This document shows positions 44,301 to 56,593 of a DNA stretch of 64,000 nucleotides, piece by piece. Below the pieces are notes generated by a model that was not told the origin of the DNA, did not search any database, and saw nothing but the letters and a program-made list of their open reading frames with translations. Where the stretch lies: NCBI GenBank assembly GCA_028583405.1, contig CM053256.1, forward strand, positions 11,916,494-11,980,493. Direction: 5' to 3'. How positions within the stretch are numbered: the stretch's first letter is position 1; every line of letters starts with the position of its first letter. The position numbers and the translations under genes are program-made. Origin of the DNA: Pogonophryne albipinna (taxonomy: Eukaryota; Chordata; Actinopteri; Perciformes; Artedidraconidae).

Positions 44301-47300
44301 CCTAAGGCAGCTAAGATCCCCCTGAGCAGTGAGTTGGGCATCGATGAGTTCCACTTCAACGACTTCTCTTTGGACAATGACGCCATGATCACCGCGTCAC
44401 TCCGGATGTTTCTGGAACTCGGAGTTGTGCAAAAGTTTAAAATTGACTATGAGGTGAGGCCCTGCAATATGTCCTGTGAGAGTCTACATTTGACGTTTGT
44501 TTATCACCTGCATTTTTCTTGTAGGTTTTGTGCCGCTGGCTTTTGACTGTGAGGAAGAACTATCGAACTGTGGCGTATCACAACTGGAGGCATGCCTTCA
44601 ATGTGTCGCAGTGCATGTTTGCCATGATCACAGTAAGTTTCAAGATATTAAAAAATATTTCTCTTCCCGCACTGCCCCCTTTAAAACTCTCTAACCTGAC
44701 AGTTACGAGTTGTTCAGTTTATTTTTTTGTTTTGGCAGACTTATCAACAATCAGTCAAAGAGAAATTCATTAGGAGGAAACAACACAGGAGAAACATAAT
44801 TTAAAGGTCTCCTATTATGCTATTTTTAGGCATATATTATGGGTCTCAGATATATCAAAAAATATAAAAACATGTCTATGATGTGTTTTGCTCAAAGTAC
44901 CAAACAGATCATGCATTTTAGACATCCCTCATATCTCTCTGTTTTAGCTCTGTTAGAGAGTGGCTGATTTTGGGGCCTTAGCTTGAAAAAGGAGGGGGAG
45001 CTAATGCCTGCTCAGAATTCTAACGGCAGATACAGTTAAATTCTGCCGGGATTAAACGCCATCATGTTCCAAACCACATCAAGGATTATTTCTGAAACAG
45101 TATGGAGCTCAAATGCTTTTTCTCTTGCGGGTTTACCACAAGGTGAGTTCCTTTTTTTAGTTCAATCAGGAGAGACTTCATTTTGTTTAAAGAACATTTA
45201 TTGACACATGCCATATGATAAATGTTAAGTCTTTGGCGATTAGACCCCGATCCTGAAATCGTATATCTAAAGGGGGAAATGCAGCCGTGAGCATATAGGG
45301 AACCCCCCCGGGGTCTAGACACTGGTGATGATGCTGAAGATCTGGATTTGATGAGGAGATGGGATGAAGAGGGGATGTGATGAGGTCTTTGGATTAGCTC
45401 TCCTGGCACAGGATATCATGAGAGGAGGTGGATGGGGAGGAGGTGGTCGGCAGCATGGAAACCTGAAATCACAGCTGACTGCAGGAGAGAGGAGAACCAT
45501 TTTAAAGTTTGGCTGCAGCACGAGGATTAGCTGCTGAGATTGAGGTGAATGTAATAGGTTAACAGAATGCCCGTGATGAGCTGATTATAAGCAGCTGCAA
45601 AGTGAATGTATACCAGTCTTCCTGAAAGAACTTACGCTGAGCTTCATTTCCTGCTTTTTTACACATACTCTCTCCAGTACAGGTTAGCTCTGAGTGTTAG
45701 CAGTGCTTGCCAATGTAAACAACCATATTACGTCCAAAACACGTCAGGCATTGTTTCTGATAGCAACTTTCTGATAGTGCCGTGGGTCCTCATTTCCGAT
45801 ATGACGAAGACGCAAATCTGGATCAGCTCCGTTGTTCCCCCGTTTTTAGAGATCTGGGTACAAAGGAAAAGAGAGGGTTTGTTGACACTTTGTGAGTTCC
45901 CTGACACACCAGGGACACATATTTATGTATAAAAGACATAAAAAAGTGCATTTTGCATGATAGGTCACCTTTAAAGAATTCAAAGGAGGAATATTTGGGT
46001 TAAGTCTCAAAGAGAATGATCAACTTGACTGATTTGGTGTGCTAAAAACTCCCAAACTTCATCAAATAATCAAATGTAACTCCAGAAATATTCTGTCATG
46101 TCCTTTTCTATTGCACATAGAAATGAATGCTAAGTGGATAAGAATTTGCCATTCTGCTTTTCTTTGTGCAGACAGCCAGTTTCCGGGACGTCCTGTCGGA
46201 GGCTGAGATACTGGCCCTGATGGTCGGCTGCCTGTGTCATGACTTGGACCACCGAGGCACCAACAATGCATTTCAAGCCAAGTAAGTGAGGTGGGCCTAC
46301 AGTATGACGACAGACAGTCTGCAGAAAGCTTCACCGCTCTGTTCTGACCCACAGGACCGGCTCAGCTCTGGCTCTGCTCTACGGCACGTCAGCCACCCTG
46401 GAGCATCATCACTTCAACCATGCAGTCATGATCCTACAAAGTGAGGTCAGAACAGTACTTCTCATAACGCTCAAGTAATTTAGAGGTTTAGTTATTGGAC
46501 CTGTAGTATTTTGGATCCTGTAGTATTTTTGACTTTTTATTTTATTCATCCAGAATATTTTATATTGTTTTGTTTATATTGTTTTTATTTGATATAATAT
46601 TTTTCATTGTATTTGTAATTCTTAATTCTCTTTTCCACGTTTTAAAGTACTTAAAGTATTGTATTTTAATGTCTGAACACACTTCTGCTTCTGTGACGAA
46701 AGTAATACATTATCTATCTATTGGCTGCGAGTGTTTAACTGACTTGGATTCGCCAATTAATTGGATCCTTTTTAGCATAAGAAAAGCACTTAATACGTTG
46801 TTGATGCTACAAACAGCTCATGGTGTTATGGTTCACTTGCTTAAATGTGTACAATAATGGCCACAGTGCAACAATCACCTCTGTCAACCCTTGCAACGCC
46901 TGTCTTTTCAAGGGTAAATACACCTGATTAAACTAGAAAACCAAAACCAAAACAAAAGTTAAATGTATACTAGCAGAATACAACAAAACGCTATTAAAAG
47001 GAACCTCATCATCAATGCCTACGTATGTGATCCCTCTTTGTAAAACAGTCTCAAGATTCGTAGGCGGCAGCAGTGACCACCATTGACGTTGTGAGACTGC
47101 TTCGATCCGTTTCATCATCTGGAAAAGTTCTCTCTATTGATTTCTGTAACAGAGGACAGGGAAAGTCTATACACTGCTAATTAACGTGATAATGAGAACT
47201 GCGTTTGACAGTGAGCAATGACTTTACCAATGCACTGGCTGCATAAGGAGACATTGTAGCAACTATTACTCATCCTTGTCTGCTTTTGTGTATCTGCCCT

Positions 47301-48835
47301 AATGTATGCTATTGTATTTTGTCTCCTCACAGGGTCACAATATCTTTGCAAACCTCTGCTCTAAGGAGTACAGCAACATGATGCAACTATTGAAGCAGGC
47401 GATTCTCTCCACAGACCTTACTTTGCACTTTGAGTGAGTGGTCTTTTTTAATGAATTCAGAGCCGAGGTACTTGGTGGTTATATAATAACACTGAAATAG
47501 ATGTATGCATATTATTGTTCAATTCACAAAATAAGGATTAACATTTAGATGTTTGTGTTTTTGTGGTGAAAACTGTCTTTATTCTTTTTTGCATTTTTAA
47601 TACTTTCTGTATCCTTGTCTGTCTCGTTGCATTGTAAGGCGCAGGAACAAGTTCTTTGAGTGTGTTCTCTCTGGAGAATTCAGCTGGACAGATGAAGGAC
47701 ATAGAGAAGTCATCAGGTTTCTACCTTTGTGCTAAATACAACTTTCCTGTGCCAACATCACTTTAAGTGAAAACAAATAGGTAGAACAAAGCTTTGTTGT
47801 CATTGTCAGGTCCATGATGATGACAGGATGTGATCTGGGTGCAGTCACTCGTCCTTGGAAGATATCCAAACAGGTTTGATGCTTTTCACATCATGCTTTC
47901 ATGTGTTAGGGCTTGGAGATGTACAATTGAAGTTGGAATTTGTTTTTTAAAAAGGACCTGTTCTTCCCTTTACAAATTAACATAATGTAAATATACTTCC
48001 TGAAATTCAAGTAAAGCATATTGAGTACAAAACAAATCCAATGCAGGCATCCACTAACTTAGAGGCCATGAATCCAAATGTTACATAATGTTTGAGTAAA
48101 ATGATAATGTGTGGAATTATTTGCCAAGGTTGCAGAGCTGGTGACGAGTGAGTTCTTTGAACAAGGTGACAGAGAGAGGTCAGAGCTGAAGTTGACCCCA
48201 GCAGTAAGTATGCACGCTTTCCAGGTATTTCTTTCACTAGGATCTTTTTCACACAGATTTCTATGTCATAACGAGTTGGCAGCATACACTCCAACCATGA
48301 TGTATTAGAGTGATATCTAAAAAATAATAATTACGATGAATGTTTCGTAAGTAAATGACAAAGATTATCTCCTCTCTGTAGGCCATATTTGACCGCAATC
48401 GCAAAGATGAATTGCCTGCCTTACAGCTAGAGTGGATAGATGGGATATGTAGACCCCTTTACCAAGTAGGTAACTGTTATGTATAAAGTTAAACTATTAC
48501 CGTTGATGTCAATACAAAAATTATAGGCATTATTTGTGAGTTTTAATATGAATGGTACTCCTTTGTTTCGCTCCCAGGCAATGCTGAAGCTCAACAGGAA
48601 GTTACAGCCAATGGTCGATGAGATAGATGCTAATCGCAACAAATGGCAGGAGCTGTGCTCGTCCGACCAGGAGCCACGCAGCGCCTCAGTGACTGATCTG
48701 AGTCCTGAGCCCCAGGAACAACCCGACTCCACAGAGGAGTGTGGGTCAAAGTCTGAGGGCAGTCAGGATCTGAGGTGCAGAGTGAGCAACGGTTCCTGTG
48801 ACGATGGCAACAAGACTTCTGCAGTAAATAAGTAA
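38337..48835 (+). CDS. Dual-specificity cAMP/cGMP phosphodiesterase 11A
   Basis: Twenty exons join in frame to 916 residues (human PDE11A4 has 933): 38337-39107, 39775-39933, 41224-41313, 41573-41713, 41865-41929, 42138-42258, 42475-42550, 42653-42720, 42846-42938, 44128-44178, 44307-44453, 44525-44632, 46172-46281, 46355-46445, 47333-47433, 47639-47716, 47810-47873, 48129-48203, 48382-48465, 48578-48835. The enzyme hydrolyses cAMP and cGMP in the cytosol. Domains in order: N-terminal region with two basophilic kinase-type sites (RRRSS at 69-73; RKASS at 113-117), GAF-A (about 165-330, with the N296-K297...F304...D/E signature), GAF-B (about 350-520), and the catalytic domain (about 590-860). 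Metal ligands are present (H613/H617 in HNWRH; H653, D654 and H657 in [10 protein letters not shown]), as is the purine-binding glutamine, Q790 in FFEQGDRER. The start is chosen by similarity of [20 protein letters not shown] to the PDE11A4 N-terminus. All introns are GT/AG. Nothing suggests inactivation. The last ~60 residues are diverged. Confidence 0.96.
40485..40670. mobile_element. SINE-like repeat in pde11a intron 2
   Basis: It contains TGCACTTGAGCAAGGCACCG, CTGCCCACTGCTCCTAG, GGATGGATTAAATGCAGAGG and CACTGTGTGCTGTGTGCT, a string of motifs I recognise from a very common teleost short repeat. Boundaries are approximate and no A/B box assignment is made. Confidence 0.55.
43875..44063. repeat. 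Palindromic MITE-like hairpin in pde11a intron 9
   Basis: Arms of 74 bp (43875-43948 and 43990-44063) are inverted copies with about 87% identity, separated by a 41-bp loop. Shared blocks include TTTAATTAAATGTATTATGT and TGTATTAGGTTAG. It ends 64 bp upstream of exon 10. Confidence 0.85.
44801..45974. mobile_element. TTAA-flanked non-autonomous element in pde11a intron 12
   Basis: It begins TTAAAGGTCTCCTATTATGC and ends with the inverted counterpart, GCATGATAGGTCACCTTTAA, so the ends are inverted repeats bounded by TTAA. No transposase is encoded. A separate 466-bp dispersed repeat (45190-45655) lies inside. The TTAA duplication suggests piggyBac-type mobilisation. Confidence 0.7.
45190..45655. 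repeat. Dispersed repeat, copy 1 (nested)
   Basis: It shares TTTGGCGATTAG, GGGTCTAGACACTGGTG and a CTTCCTG...GAACTT.CGCT.AGCTT end, in the same order and spacing, with 58535-59005. Family unknown; it could be a solo LTR or a SINE-like unit. Confidence 0.6.
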
Positions 48836-49637
48836 AGCGCACCTCGTGTTACTTATAGGTTTATCCATTCAAAAGCTCACATGGGACTCATCCAGTACTC
48901 TGTGATATTTTAGCACATGCATTACCCTCAATTATTTTTTAAATCTGGGTTGATGAAATGCAGTTGTCATCTGCTGAGCACATTGCTTCTCCCAAGTGTC
49001 ACTGTGCTGAACTCAGGAGTGTTCCAGTTGGTCAACATATACATTCAAAGGGCAGTTTGCCTTATCTGTATATTAGTCTATCTATCCATCCATCTATCTA
49101 TCCATCCGTCTAGCCATCGATCTATTTTTCTATCTGTCTATCCATCCATCTATCTATCTGTCTATCTATCTATCAGCTTTTCATTATTGAGTTGTACTGT
49201 ATGAGAAGAAGAAGAGACTGCTGTGAAACCAAAGAGGACCACTTATTACTGTAATTCTTTGTTATGGGAAATGCCTAAACATCTGAATCCCACTGGAACA
49301 GTGTAACAAAACGAAAAAGGAATCACTGATTTCTCTTACATGAAAACACAAATTGCCATGATGAATGTAGACCGGAGCTTGATGTTGTTTCTGAATGTTT
49401 CCTACTGTCTTACCTCATTTGCAAATATTTTGCTGCATGGCACTTTTTTTATGTTCTTGGGTTAACTGGTCCTTCTGGTATCCAGTTGTTTTGTGAATTG
49501 CATGAGTGTAATATGAAAACATTTTTTTTAATCAGTGGGTAAGGAATTAGTCAAATGAAGTTGAAAGGCCAAATGTTAGTGTATTGGTTGTGTCCTCATA
49601 CCATCTAAATCCTCAGGCTGATTGTTTGTATGAAACC
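48836..49637 (+). other. pde11a 3' UTR and downstream sequence
   Basis: The sequence after the pde11a stop has a CTAT/CATC microsatellite (49078-49176). No AATAAA is seen before the repeat at 49638, so the transcript end is not located. Confidence 0.45.
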
Positions 49638-49693
49638 TAGGGCTGCACGATATTGTAAACAACTGACATTGCGATTTCCCCCCCCCGCTGCGA

Positions 49694-52600
49694 TATCAAT
49701 CAATCAATCAATCAATGTTTATTTATATAGCCCAATATCACAAATGTTACATTTGTCTCAGTGGACTTCACAGTTTGTACAAAATATCAGTATGACAATA
49801 CGACACCCTCTGTCCTTAGACCCTCACATCGTACAAGGAAAAACTTCCGAAGAAAACCCACAGTTTAAAGGGAAAAATGGGAGAAACCTCAGGGAGAGCA
49901 ACAGAGGAGGGATCCCTCTCCCAGGACGGACAGACGTGCAATAGATGCCGTGTGTAAATTGAAATGATAATACATTTGCAACATAGGTAGTCCAAATGTT
50001 TGGAAATGCATGTGTGTATAATAGGAAGATGAATCCACGAGGATATCCATCCAGGACCTATGATCCATGACCACAGCCACGACTCAAGATCCAGGGCTCG
50101 CGATGCAGGACACAGGACCGCAGGATCATCCATGACTCCGGATCCCAGCGTATATAGACACCAAAAAGAAAGAAATTTGGGGAAGCTGGGTTAATCGGAA
50201 CATGAGAGTACACAGGTATAGACAGAGAGAAGGAAGAAGTAAGATGTCCCCCGACAAACTAAGCCTATCAGCAAAACTAGGGGCTGAATCTAATCAGCCC
50301 TAACTATAAGCTTTATCAAAAAGGAAGGTCTTAAGCGCACTCTTAAAAACGGATAGGGTGTCTGCCGCCCGAACACAAACTGGAAGCTGATTCCACAAAT
50401 GTGGAGCTTGATAAGAAAATGATCTGGCTCCCATTGTACTTTTAGAGACTCTAGGAACAACCAACAACCCTGCATTCTTGGAACGCAATGCCCTAGTAGG
50501 ACAGTAGGGTATAATGAGTTCTTTAAGGTAAGATGGCGCCTGCCCATTAAGGGCTTTGTAGGCGAGAAGAAGAATTTTAAATTCTATCCTGTGTTCTATA
50601 GGGAGCCAGTGTAAGGCAGCCAGAACAGGAGTAATGTGGTCCCTTTTCCTAACTCTGGTTAGTACACGAGCTGCAGCATTTTGAATCAGCTGAAGCGACT
50701 TGACTGACTTCTTGGTACACCCTGATAATAAAGAGTTACAATAATCCAGCCTTGAAGTAACAAATGCATGGACTAGTTTCTCTGCATCGTTTTGAGGCAA
50801 GATATGCCTGATTTTTGCAATGTTACGTAGATGGAAGTAGGCGGTCCTTGAAATTGATTTTATGTGGGCGTTAAAGGATAAATCCTGATCAAATATAACA
50901 CCAAGATTCCTTACAGTCTCACTGGAGGCCAAATTAATGCCATCCATAGTTAGTATATCTTTAGATAATTTGTTTCGTAGATTCTTTGGGCCAAGTACAA
51001 TAACTTCAGTTTTGGTCGTGTTTAACATCAAAAAGTTTAAGGTCATCCACGTTTTTAAGTCCTTGAGGCAGTCTTGAATTTTATTTAGATGATTAATTTC
51101 ATCAGGCTTGATTGATAAATATAGTTGAGTATCATCTGCATAACAATGAAAATTTACAGAATGATTCCTTATAATATTGCCTAACGGAAGCATATATAAT
51201 GTGAACAAAATAGGTCCGAGCACTGAGCCCTGTGGCACTCCATGGCTAACTTTGGTTTGCGTGGAAGATTCATCATTGACACGTACAAACTGAGAGCGTT
51301 CAGATAGATAGGACCTAAACCAGCCTAAAGCAGTTCCCTGTATGCCAACTAAGTGCTCTAGTCTTTGCAATAAGATATCATGATCGATAGTATCAAATGC
51401 AGCACTGAGATCGAGCAAAACAAGAATAGAGACAAGTCCCTTGTCTGAGGCTATTAGAATGTCATTTGTGACTTTAACCAGAGCTGTCTCTGTGCTATGA
51501 TGTGTTCTAAAGCCAGACTGAAAATCTTCAAATAAATCATTGTTTTTTAAGTAATCACACAACTGTTTTGCGACCGCTTTCTCAAGAATTTTTGAGAGGA
51601 ACGGAAGATTAGAAATAGGTCTATAATTGGCTAAAACCTCTGGATCGAGGTTGTGCTTTTTAAGAAGCGGTTTTATCACTGCTACTTTGAATGATTGTGG
51701 AACATAGCCTGATAATAAAGACATATTCATAATATTTAATAAAGAAGTGCCAATTAATGGAAAAACTTCCTTCAACAGCTTAGTTGGAATTGGGTCTAAC
51801 ATACACGTTGATGGTTTAGAAGAGAGAATCATTGAATTTAATTGTTCAAGGTTAATGGCTGAAAAGCATTCTAGTTTACTATCTAGTGTAATATTAGAAC
51901 TTACGTTTCCGGGAGCTGTTGATAACACTATACTGGTCAAAGGCCAGAGGTCATTAATTTTGTTTCAAAGAGTAACAATTTTATCGTTAAAAAAGCACAT
52001 AAAATCATTACTACTGAGTGCTATGGGAATAGAAGGCTCAATCGAGCTGTGGCTCTCTGTCAGCCTGGCTACAGTGCTGAAAAGAAATCTTGCATTATTC
52101 TTATTCTCATCTATTAATGAAGAGTAGTAGGCTGCTCTCGCTTTACGCAGTGCTTTCTTATATTCATTGAGAGTAATATGCCAAATTAAACGAGATTCTT
52201 CAAGTTTAGTGGAACGCCATATCCTTTCAAGTTGTCTCGACTTTTGCTTTATTTTGCGGGTTTCGGCATTATGCCATGGAGCTAATCTATGTTGTTTTAT
52301 TTTCTTCTTTTTCAAAGGAGCAACAGAGTCTAATTTTATTCGCAGCGCATCTGTAGCACTATCAACAACTTGATCAATTTGGGGTGGTGTACATTTTGTA
52401 TAAGCTTCCTCCCTTACATGCAGACATGCTATCGAATTAAATATTGGTGGAATCTCTTCCTTAAATTTGGCTATAGCACTAACAGATAGGTTTCTGTTGC
52501 AGGAGCTTTTGACTAATGCTTTGTAGTCTAGTAACAGTACTTCAAAAGTTACTAAGAAATGGTCAGATAAAGCAGGATTATGCGGTTCGACTAATAGTTG

Positions 52601-53008
52601 CTCAATTTCAATACCATAAGTCAGAACAAGGTCGAGAGTGTGATTATAGCAGTGGGTTGGTTTATTTACACTCTGACAGAAACCAACAGAATCTAATATA
52701 GAGTTAAATGCAACAGTAAGGCTATTTTTATCATCGTCAACATGAATATTAAAGTCACCTACGATAATTACTTTATCTGTTTTAAGAATCAAAGTTGATA
52801 AAAACTCAGAGAATTCTGATAAGAATTCTGAATAAGGACCTGGTGCACGGTACACTGTAACAAATAAGATTGGCTGCAAAGTTTTCCAGGTCGGATGCGT
52901 AAGACTAAAAACGAGACTTTCAAAGGAGGTATAATTTAATTTTGGTTTAGTATTGATAAGTAAACTTGAGTCAAAGATTGCTGCAACTCCACCTCCTCGG
53001 CCCACGAT
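49694..53008 (-). mobile_element. L2-type LINE, 5'-truncated, nearly intact ORF2
   Basis: Minus-strand LINE ending in an AATC-repeat tail (plus-strand 49696-49714) next to TGTTTATTTATATAGCCC, typical of fish L2. It is truncated inside the endonuclease domain at about 53005 and inserted in the element 49638-53496; GATAT occurs at both junctions as a possible short target duplication. The coding part is described separately. Confidence 0.8.
50300..53005 (-). pseudogene. LINE ORF2 (endonuclease C-part and reverse transcriptase)
   Basis: One minus-strand frame runs from 53005 to 50300, interrupted by a single in-frame TGA at 51965-51967. The first part has endonuclease motifs GDFNIHVDD and SDHFLVTFEV but lacks the N-terminal catalytic residues. 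The second part has reverse transcriptase motifs: [42 protein letters not shown] and the catalytic YADDTQLYL, then a C-terminal region with [20 protein letters not shown]. The low number of lesions indicates a fairly recent insertion. Truncation at the 5' end means it cannot encode a full protein. Confidence 0.85.
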
Positions 53009-53496
53009 ATATATTGCGATATGAAAACATACAGGAATTGAAGAAACTATATTTAACCGGATGAAGGATTTTAGTCAGGAGGTCTGGATCTTAAGTTATC
53101 AGAGCAACGCTGAGCAAAGCTGAGTAAAGCTGAGCAAAGCTGAGCTAGCTCGGTTAGCAGCGCCGAACTGCCCTGGAGAAACACATTAAACTACTTTATT
53201 CAGTGTTTTTACCTTTAATCACCGGGTCCGTTTGCTTTGGAGATTTGATTGTGATTGGTGGTTTGCTGTGCATGCAGAGCCTGCATGTCACTCACTCAAG
53301 TACCCCTGACATGAGAGCCGCGCAAGTTTTCCTTTTGTAGCAAGCAGAAAAATAATTGTAACATGACGTGTTTGAGTTAATTTGCCTACTTAATATTGCA
53401 AGTCGATTTGTTTTAAATCGCACGTCCTGCGATGTGAATATCGCGCATGCGCATATATGCGATTATCGTCTTGACACAATATATCGTGCAGCCCTA

Positions 53497-56140
53497 ATGA
53501 GACGTCATAATCCCTTAAAAAATATGACACAGATTAATACAAATGTTGTTTTATGGCTCTGAAATTAACTTTCAGTTAAGAAATGATTTAGCTTTTTCGA
53601 AATGTAAATTATTTATATGGAACCACTGAAAGGCAAGTGAGAAAAATAATCTGGTGATCCATCATTTCGGTTTGATCTAAATAGTTTTCTCTCCTCAACA
53701 ACGATTAAGGTACATTCCTAGTTTACAGAAAGACATGAAAGCACTCATACATAACTTATGACACAATACAAATGCTTTCTGTTTAAAGTACATGAAAGAA
53801 TTACTGCAAAACCCGCCTGGAAGAAAGCGTGGTGCATTTCTGCCTCTTGTGGCCAACATGAGTACTACAACAACACAACATATAAAGAATCCTGGCAAAA
53901 ACTGCCATAACTTGTTTAACTGTTGAAGAGATTAAACAAATATCCATCACAGAAATATACTCCAAGCAAAACTTTCACTATCTGTTTTCAAATAGATACA
54001 AAATAAATAATTAATACACTTAGAAAGATTATCCTTTTTTTCCACATGAGAAAACTTTTAAATCTGGCTCAGAAAATTGATCACCATATTTGTTTTCCTC
54101 ACTTGCCTTTCAGGGCTTTCATAAATTATATTATTTTGAGACAAACACCAGCCTGTATGTGTGTGCAGCCTTATCTTTATTTTTGTTCACAAGGTCCCAC
54201 ATGTAACTGGAATCGTTTTTGTATGCGAATGAGTACAATTTGTCTCAGTAAACCCTTTAGGATGTCACTGATGACTCCACACATAAATGCTTGCTAAGCC
54301 AAGTGTGGCACATGTTTTTGTCACATATATATGTCCTAACACTGAACTATGCTTTAGACACCTACAGCAGTACAAACAGGATGTAAAAATGTCAAAATAT
54401 ATATTTTAAGGAAGTTTAAGCAGAATGTGAGTTTATGTAACCATTGGTTTCTTTTGATTCATCACAATGTTTTGTAGTTCTTGACTTGGCAGCATGTCAA
54501 ATATGTTGAAACTGCATGTTTTATGTTTGATGTTGATACCTAACATTATCTTGATGCCTTTGACTGCCCTAAGAGATTTGCTTTGCATGAAATTACTGTA
54601 AGAAATATACTTATTGTTGTTAAGTAGCAATATTTTCGCTGCACTATTGTTGAGAACAGATACAGATTTCTATTTTCGATCACAGACTGTACTGAAATTA
54701 TACATTCACAATTTTTCGTACTTCTGACTCTATATTTATGCAAAATTGGCCTTTTTCTCCTGCTATTTATAAAAACGTCCACTGAAAAGATATAATTAGA
54801 GGAGACAAAAAGTTGCTAACTTCAGATGAATCAATCTCCTGCTGGTTTTGTGAATAAAATGCTATGGCATGAAAACTGACATTTTGTTGTATTTATTTTT
54901 TTGTATACATTTATGGATAATCCCTATTAATCTTAATGTAATTGCAGACAGTACATCATCCTTAAAACAAATAAGTGAGTGAATGAATAAAGAACCAAAA
55001 ATATGATTAAACCTGATGCACTGAATGATGTAGGGAGGATGTCTGTGATAGATCAGATGTCAACATGCTCAATGTTAGATGGATGATTTGGCTGTTTGTC
55101 ATTGCTGATTAGGCTTCTCAAAATGAACATATCTAAATAAAATATATGCACATAGTTCTACTTCCAGATCAGCACCTTTATATTTATATACTTTGCTTGG
55201 GTAAAAATGTATTTTAAGTGTGCTAACCTGTACTTGAGTACAATACTCTTTTGTACACGCTAAAGTCTTTAAATTACAGTTGTGAAAGGCTAAATTTCAT
55301 CTAATAGATCTTTGTTTTGCTATTTCAAATAAAGGTCAGTATAATTAAACCTGGAGCAGACTGAGAAGGACTTTGCTTTTATTAATTTGAACCCCAACTT
55401 CAAGCACTCACATAGAGAGCACGCTCGTGAACTGTTAGCGTGGGGAAACTGTGGCCCTCGGTCGCCTGTCAGCGCAACTTAAATTATGAAGTTTAAAAAA
55501 AATGTTTTTAAAAAAGGCCCGGGCCTGCCGGACAATCTGTGATTCTCCAGAACACACAGATGGCCAGTCCGCCCCTGGAAACAGGAATAATCCAAGGGTA
55601 GTCACCCTGGTGTCTCGGGAACCTCTACTGGTGTTGGTCGCAAACTGTGGGAGAGACTCAGTCCGCTCTTAAGCACTGCAAGGTGGCGCTATGTTGATGC
55701 AAGCCCCTGTGGTACTAAGGATTCCCTTGACAGCAGCATAGGAAATAAAGGGAGGCCAGTCTGCAATGCTACCAGGAAACAGGAAGTCTGCGTGCCAGTC
55801 CGCCTCAGAGATCACTTCAGACTTCCAGTGGTCCGAAGTGGGATAGTACGGAAAGATACTCACAAACTCCTGTAGTGGTAGCAAATCTGACCTTAATATG
55901 GATTTCAATTGGACTTTTACTTCTACTACTCTTAATTGGCCTAATAGTTGTGAAGTCACGTTGTTTTTATTTGTACAACGATTTGTTTATGAGTTATTGA
56001 TCCTCCAAATTTGAAGCTTTCAATATATTTCTAACTTTACCGAACTGAGAACAACAATATCTTTCTCTTCCAGAGTGCTCCAAAATCATGCTTGCATAGC
56101 AAATTACTTCGACTTGCTGGTGGTCGGCTTCAATCATAAT
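53497..56140. other. Intergenic, nothing firm recognised
   Basis: AT-rich sequence with AATAAA motifs near 54852 and 54985 that cannot be tied to a gene. GCCCGGGCCTGCCGGACAAT followed by CAGTCCGCCCCTGG (55516-55578) resembles the end of a dispersed fish repeat, without visible boundaries. Confidence 0.4.
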
Positions 56141-56510
56141 AATGAGACAGTAATTCATAATAATCATTTATAAGTCGAAAAAATAAATTAGATAGTAAGT
56201 TGAAATAATCAGAAAGAAAGTCATAATTATGAGATACTAAGTCATAATAATGAGATTGTAAATAATTATATTGAGATAGTAAGTCAAAAATAATGATAGC
56301 AAGTCAAAATAATGAGATACTAAGTCATAATAATGAGATTGCAAGTCATTATAATGACATTGTAAGTCATAATAATGACATTGTAAGTCATAATGAGATT
56401 GTAAGTCATAATAATGAGATTATAAGTCATAATAATGAGATGGTAAGTCGAAATAATGAGATAGTAAGTCATAATATTGAGATAAGTAAGTCATAATTAT
56501 GATTTACAGG
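56141..56510. repeat. Degenerate ~21-bp minisatellite
   Basis: About 16 units close to AAGTCATAATAATGAGATTG, with variable spacer bases. The plus-strand open frame of repeating Ser-His-Asn-Asn-Glu-Ile is a translation of the array, not a gene. Confidence 0.8.
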
Positions 56511-56593
56511 ATCTATTTTAGATTTTTTCTGTGGCGCAAACAGGCTTCCATACATAAGTACCCGACGTTACAGCAAAAGCTAGCTCTGTTCAC

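Larger units (their letters stand above)
49638..53496. mobile_element. Terminal-inverted-repeat DNA element split by a LINE
   Basis: The left end TAGGGCTGCACGATAT is inverted at the right end as ATATCGTGCAGCCCTA. The outside 8 bp are ATGAAACC and ATGAGACG, 6 of 8 identical, consistent with an old hAT-type target duplication. Without the LINE at 49694-53008 the element would be about 540 bp and non-coding. Its right part has four to five GCTGAGCAAA-like units near 53107-53145. Confidence 0.6.

Noticed and set aside
56293..56496. Repetitive Ser-His-Asn-Asn frame
   Set aside because: Product of the minisatellite; the unit length varies and breaks the frame outside this stretch.
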